NCBI GenBank assembly: GCA_012295275.1
Contig: CM022670.1
Coordinates: forward strand, 37,819,751-37,857,250
DNA: 37,500 nucleotides
Direction: 5' to 3'
From: Chrysomallon squamiferum
Lineage: Eukaryota; Mollusca; Gastropoda; Neomphalida; Peltospiridae
Every line of letters starts with the position of its first letter. The stretch's first letter is position 1. The notes below the pieces were generated by a model that saw nothing but the letters and a program-made list of their open reading frames with translations, made no database searches and had not been told where the DNA came from. Position numbers and translations under genes: made by a program. Below, piece after piece: positions 36,878 through 37,500 of this stretch.

Positions 36878-37069
36878 CGGTTGTAGGGGGATACCCTGTG
36901 TGTCCACGTGGTTGTACAAGCTGCTCTCACGTCAATGGCTGCGTCACGTGCGAGTCGCAGTATTTCATGTTCCTGTACCGACAGAACATGCGCCAGATCG
37001 GAATATGTACCCCAAGCTGCCCAATCGGTTACTATGGAGTCCGGCACCAGTACTACAGCAAATGTAACA
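36878..37069 (+). CDS. R-spondin, exon encoding furin-like repeat 1 (partial gene)
   Basis: R-spondins are secreted proteins that amplify Wnt signalling. FU1 binds the E3 ligases RNF43/ZNRF3 and FU2 binds LGR4/5/6, so the ligases are cleared from the surface and Frizzled accumulates. This 192-bp exon runs from TTTGCAG| to A|GTAAGT; two bases complete a split codon, 63 codons follow, and one base remains, so both introns are phase 1. The eight cysteines have the spacing I recall for human RSPO1 (C-x3-C-x2-C-x5-C-x2-C-x18-C-x3-C-x14-C). Key strings are CPRGCTSC, NGC, RQNMRQIG and CPIGYYG. Exon residues R34 and Q39 align with RSPO1 Arg66 and Gln71, the RNF43/ZNRF3 contacts. The signal peptide lies in an unidentified upstream exon; FU2, TSP1 and the basic tail should lie beyond the window. 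An EGF/furin-like repeat of another family is the only alternative and fits much less well. Confidence 0.93.
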
Positions 37070-37390
37070 GTAAGTTGCTATGGTTTCAACGTTTTGTACT
37101 TGTTGATTGCAAATAAGTCTACGTCGTCCTTTTCTCAGAGTTTTTCTCTAAATAATAATGATGATGTTTTTGATGATGATGATGATAATGGTAATAATAA
37201 TTTTAAAAAATAGTAATTTTATTGTTATTTTATTTTTCTCCGTTTTTAACTTTGAATGGTGAACTCGTTTAAATTGCAAATAAACAAACGAACAATAATA
37301 GAAAAACGAATTTAAATAAATAAAAAAATAAAAGAAATAAAAAAAATAAACATTATATTCTAAATCAAATAATCGAAAACCACTCATTTA

Positions 37391-37429
<39 letters not shown>

Positions 37430-37500
37430 ACAACAAAACATACTTTATCACATAATTCAGCCTGTAAGCCATATTTAATTTTATCCATTTTTGTTTACCT
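37070..37500 (+). other. Start of the intron after the R-spondin FU1 exon
   Basis: It opens with a strong donor GTAAGT. The rest is AT-rich with a GAT/AAT tract (about 37156-37202), A-rich sequence, and a TA array (37395-37425). No further exon is visible before the window ends. Confidence 0.8.

Overview
The window looks like a piece of a large, AT-rich metazoan genome, most likely a lophotrochozoan and, from the overall texture (long CT, ACT, AAT and CATA/TATG microsatellites filling very long non-coding stretches), probably a cephalopod mollusc. The species assignment is inference. Two observations support an animal outside flies and nematodes: a recognisable R-spondin exon at the right edge, and metazoan-type tRNA-Asn(GTT) genes. 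Nothing bacterial, viral or CRISPR-like is visible.

Layout. Positions 1-28140 hold almost no recognisable genes. They are non-coding DNA in which simple repeats alternate with short unique islands, plus a 44-bp minisatellite (19812-19933) and two or three unrecognised open segments that could be small exons or decayed coding DNA. At 28142-28319 there is a compact tRNA-derived SINE whose head resembles a type II tRNA (Ser/Leu class), flanked by an exact 11-bp direct repeat. A CpG-rich block lies at 30490-30740.

Positions 31367-36444 form a locally expanded tRNA-Asn(GTT) cluster: four intact copies on the minus strand, one minus-strand copy cut off after 52 nt, and one intact plus-strand copy. 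The copies lie in tandem and inverted duplicated segments, and all carry the same unusual U-U mismatch in the acceptor stem. The cluster has been invaded twice: by a 723-bp pogo/Tigger-type element (32046-32768, TA flanks, imperfect terminal inverted repeats, only the DNA-binding N-terminus of the transposase left), and by a poly(A)-tailed retro-insertion (34711 to about 35738) that abuts the break in the broken tRNA copy.

At 36878-37069 there is one clear coding exon, 192 bp, phase 1-1, encoding the first furin-like cysteine-rich repeat (FU1) of an R-spondin, the secreted Wnt-pathway agonist. Its acceptor phase requires at least one upstream coding exon, which I could not identify. If that exon lies left of the cluster, the tRNA genes sit inside an R-spondin intron. 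The rest of the window (37070-37500) is the start of the next intron.
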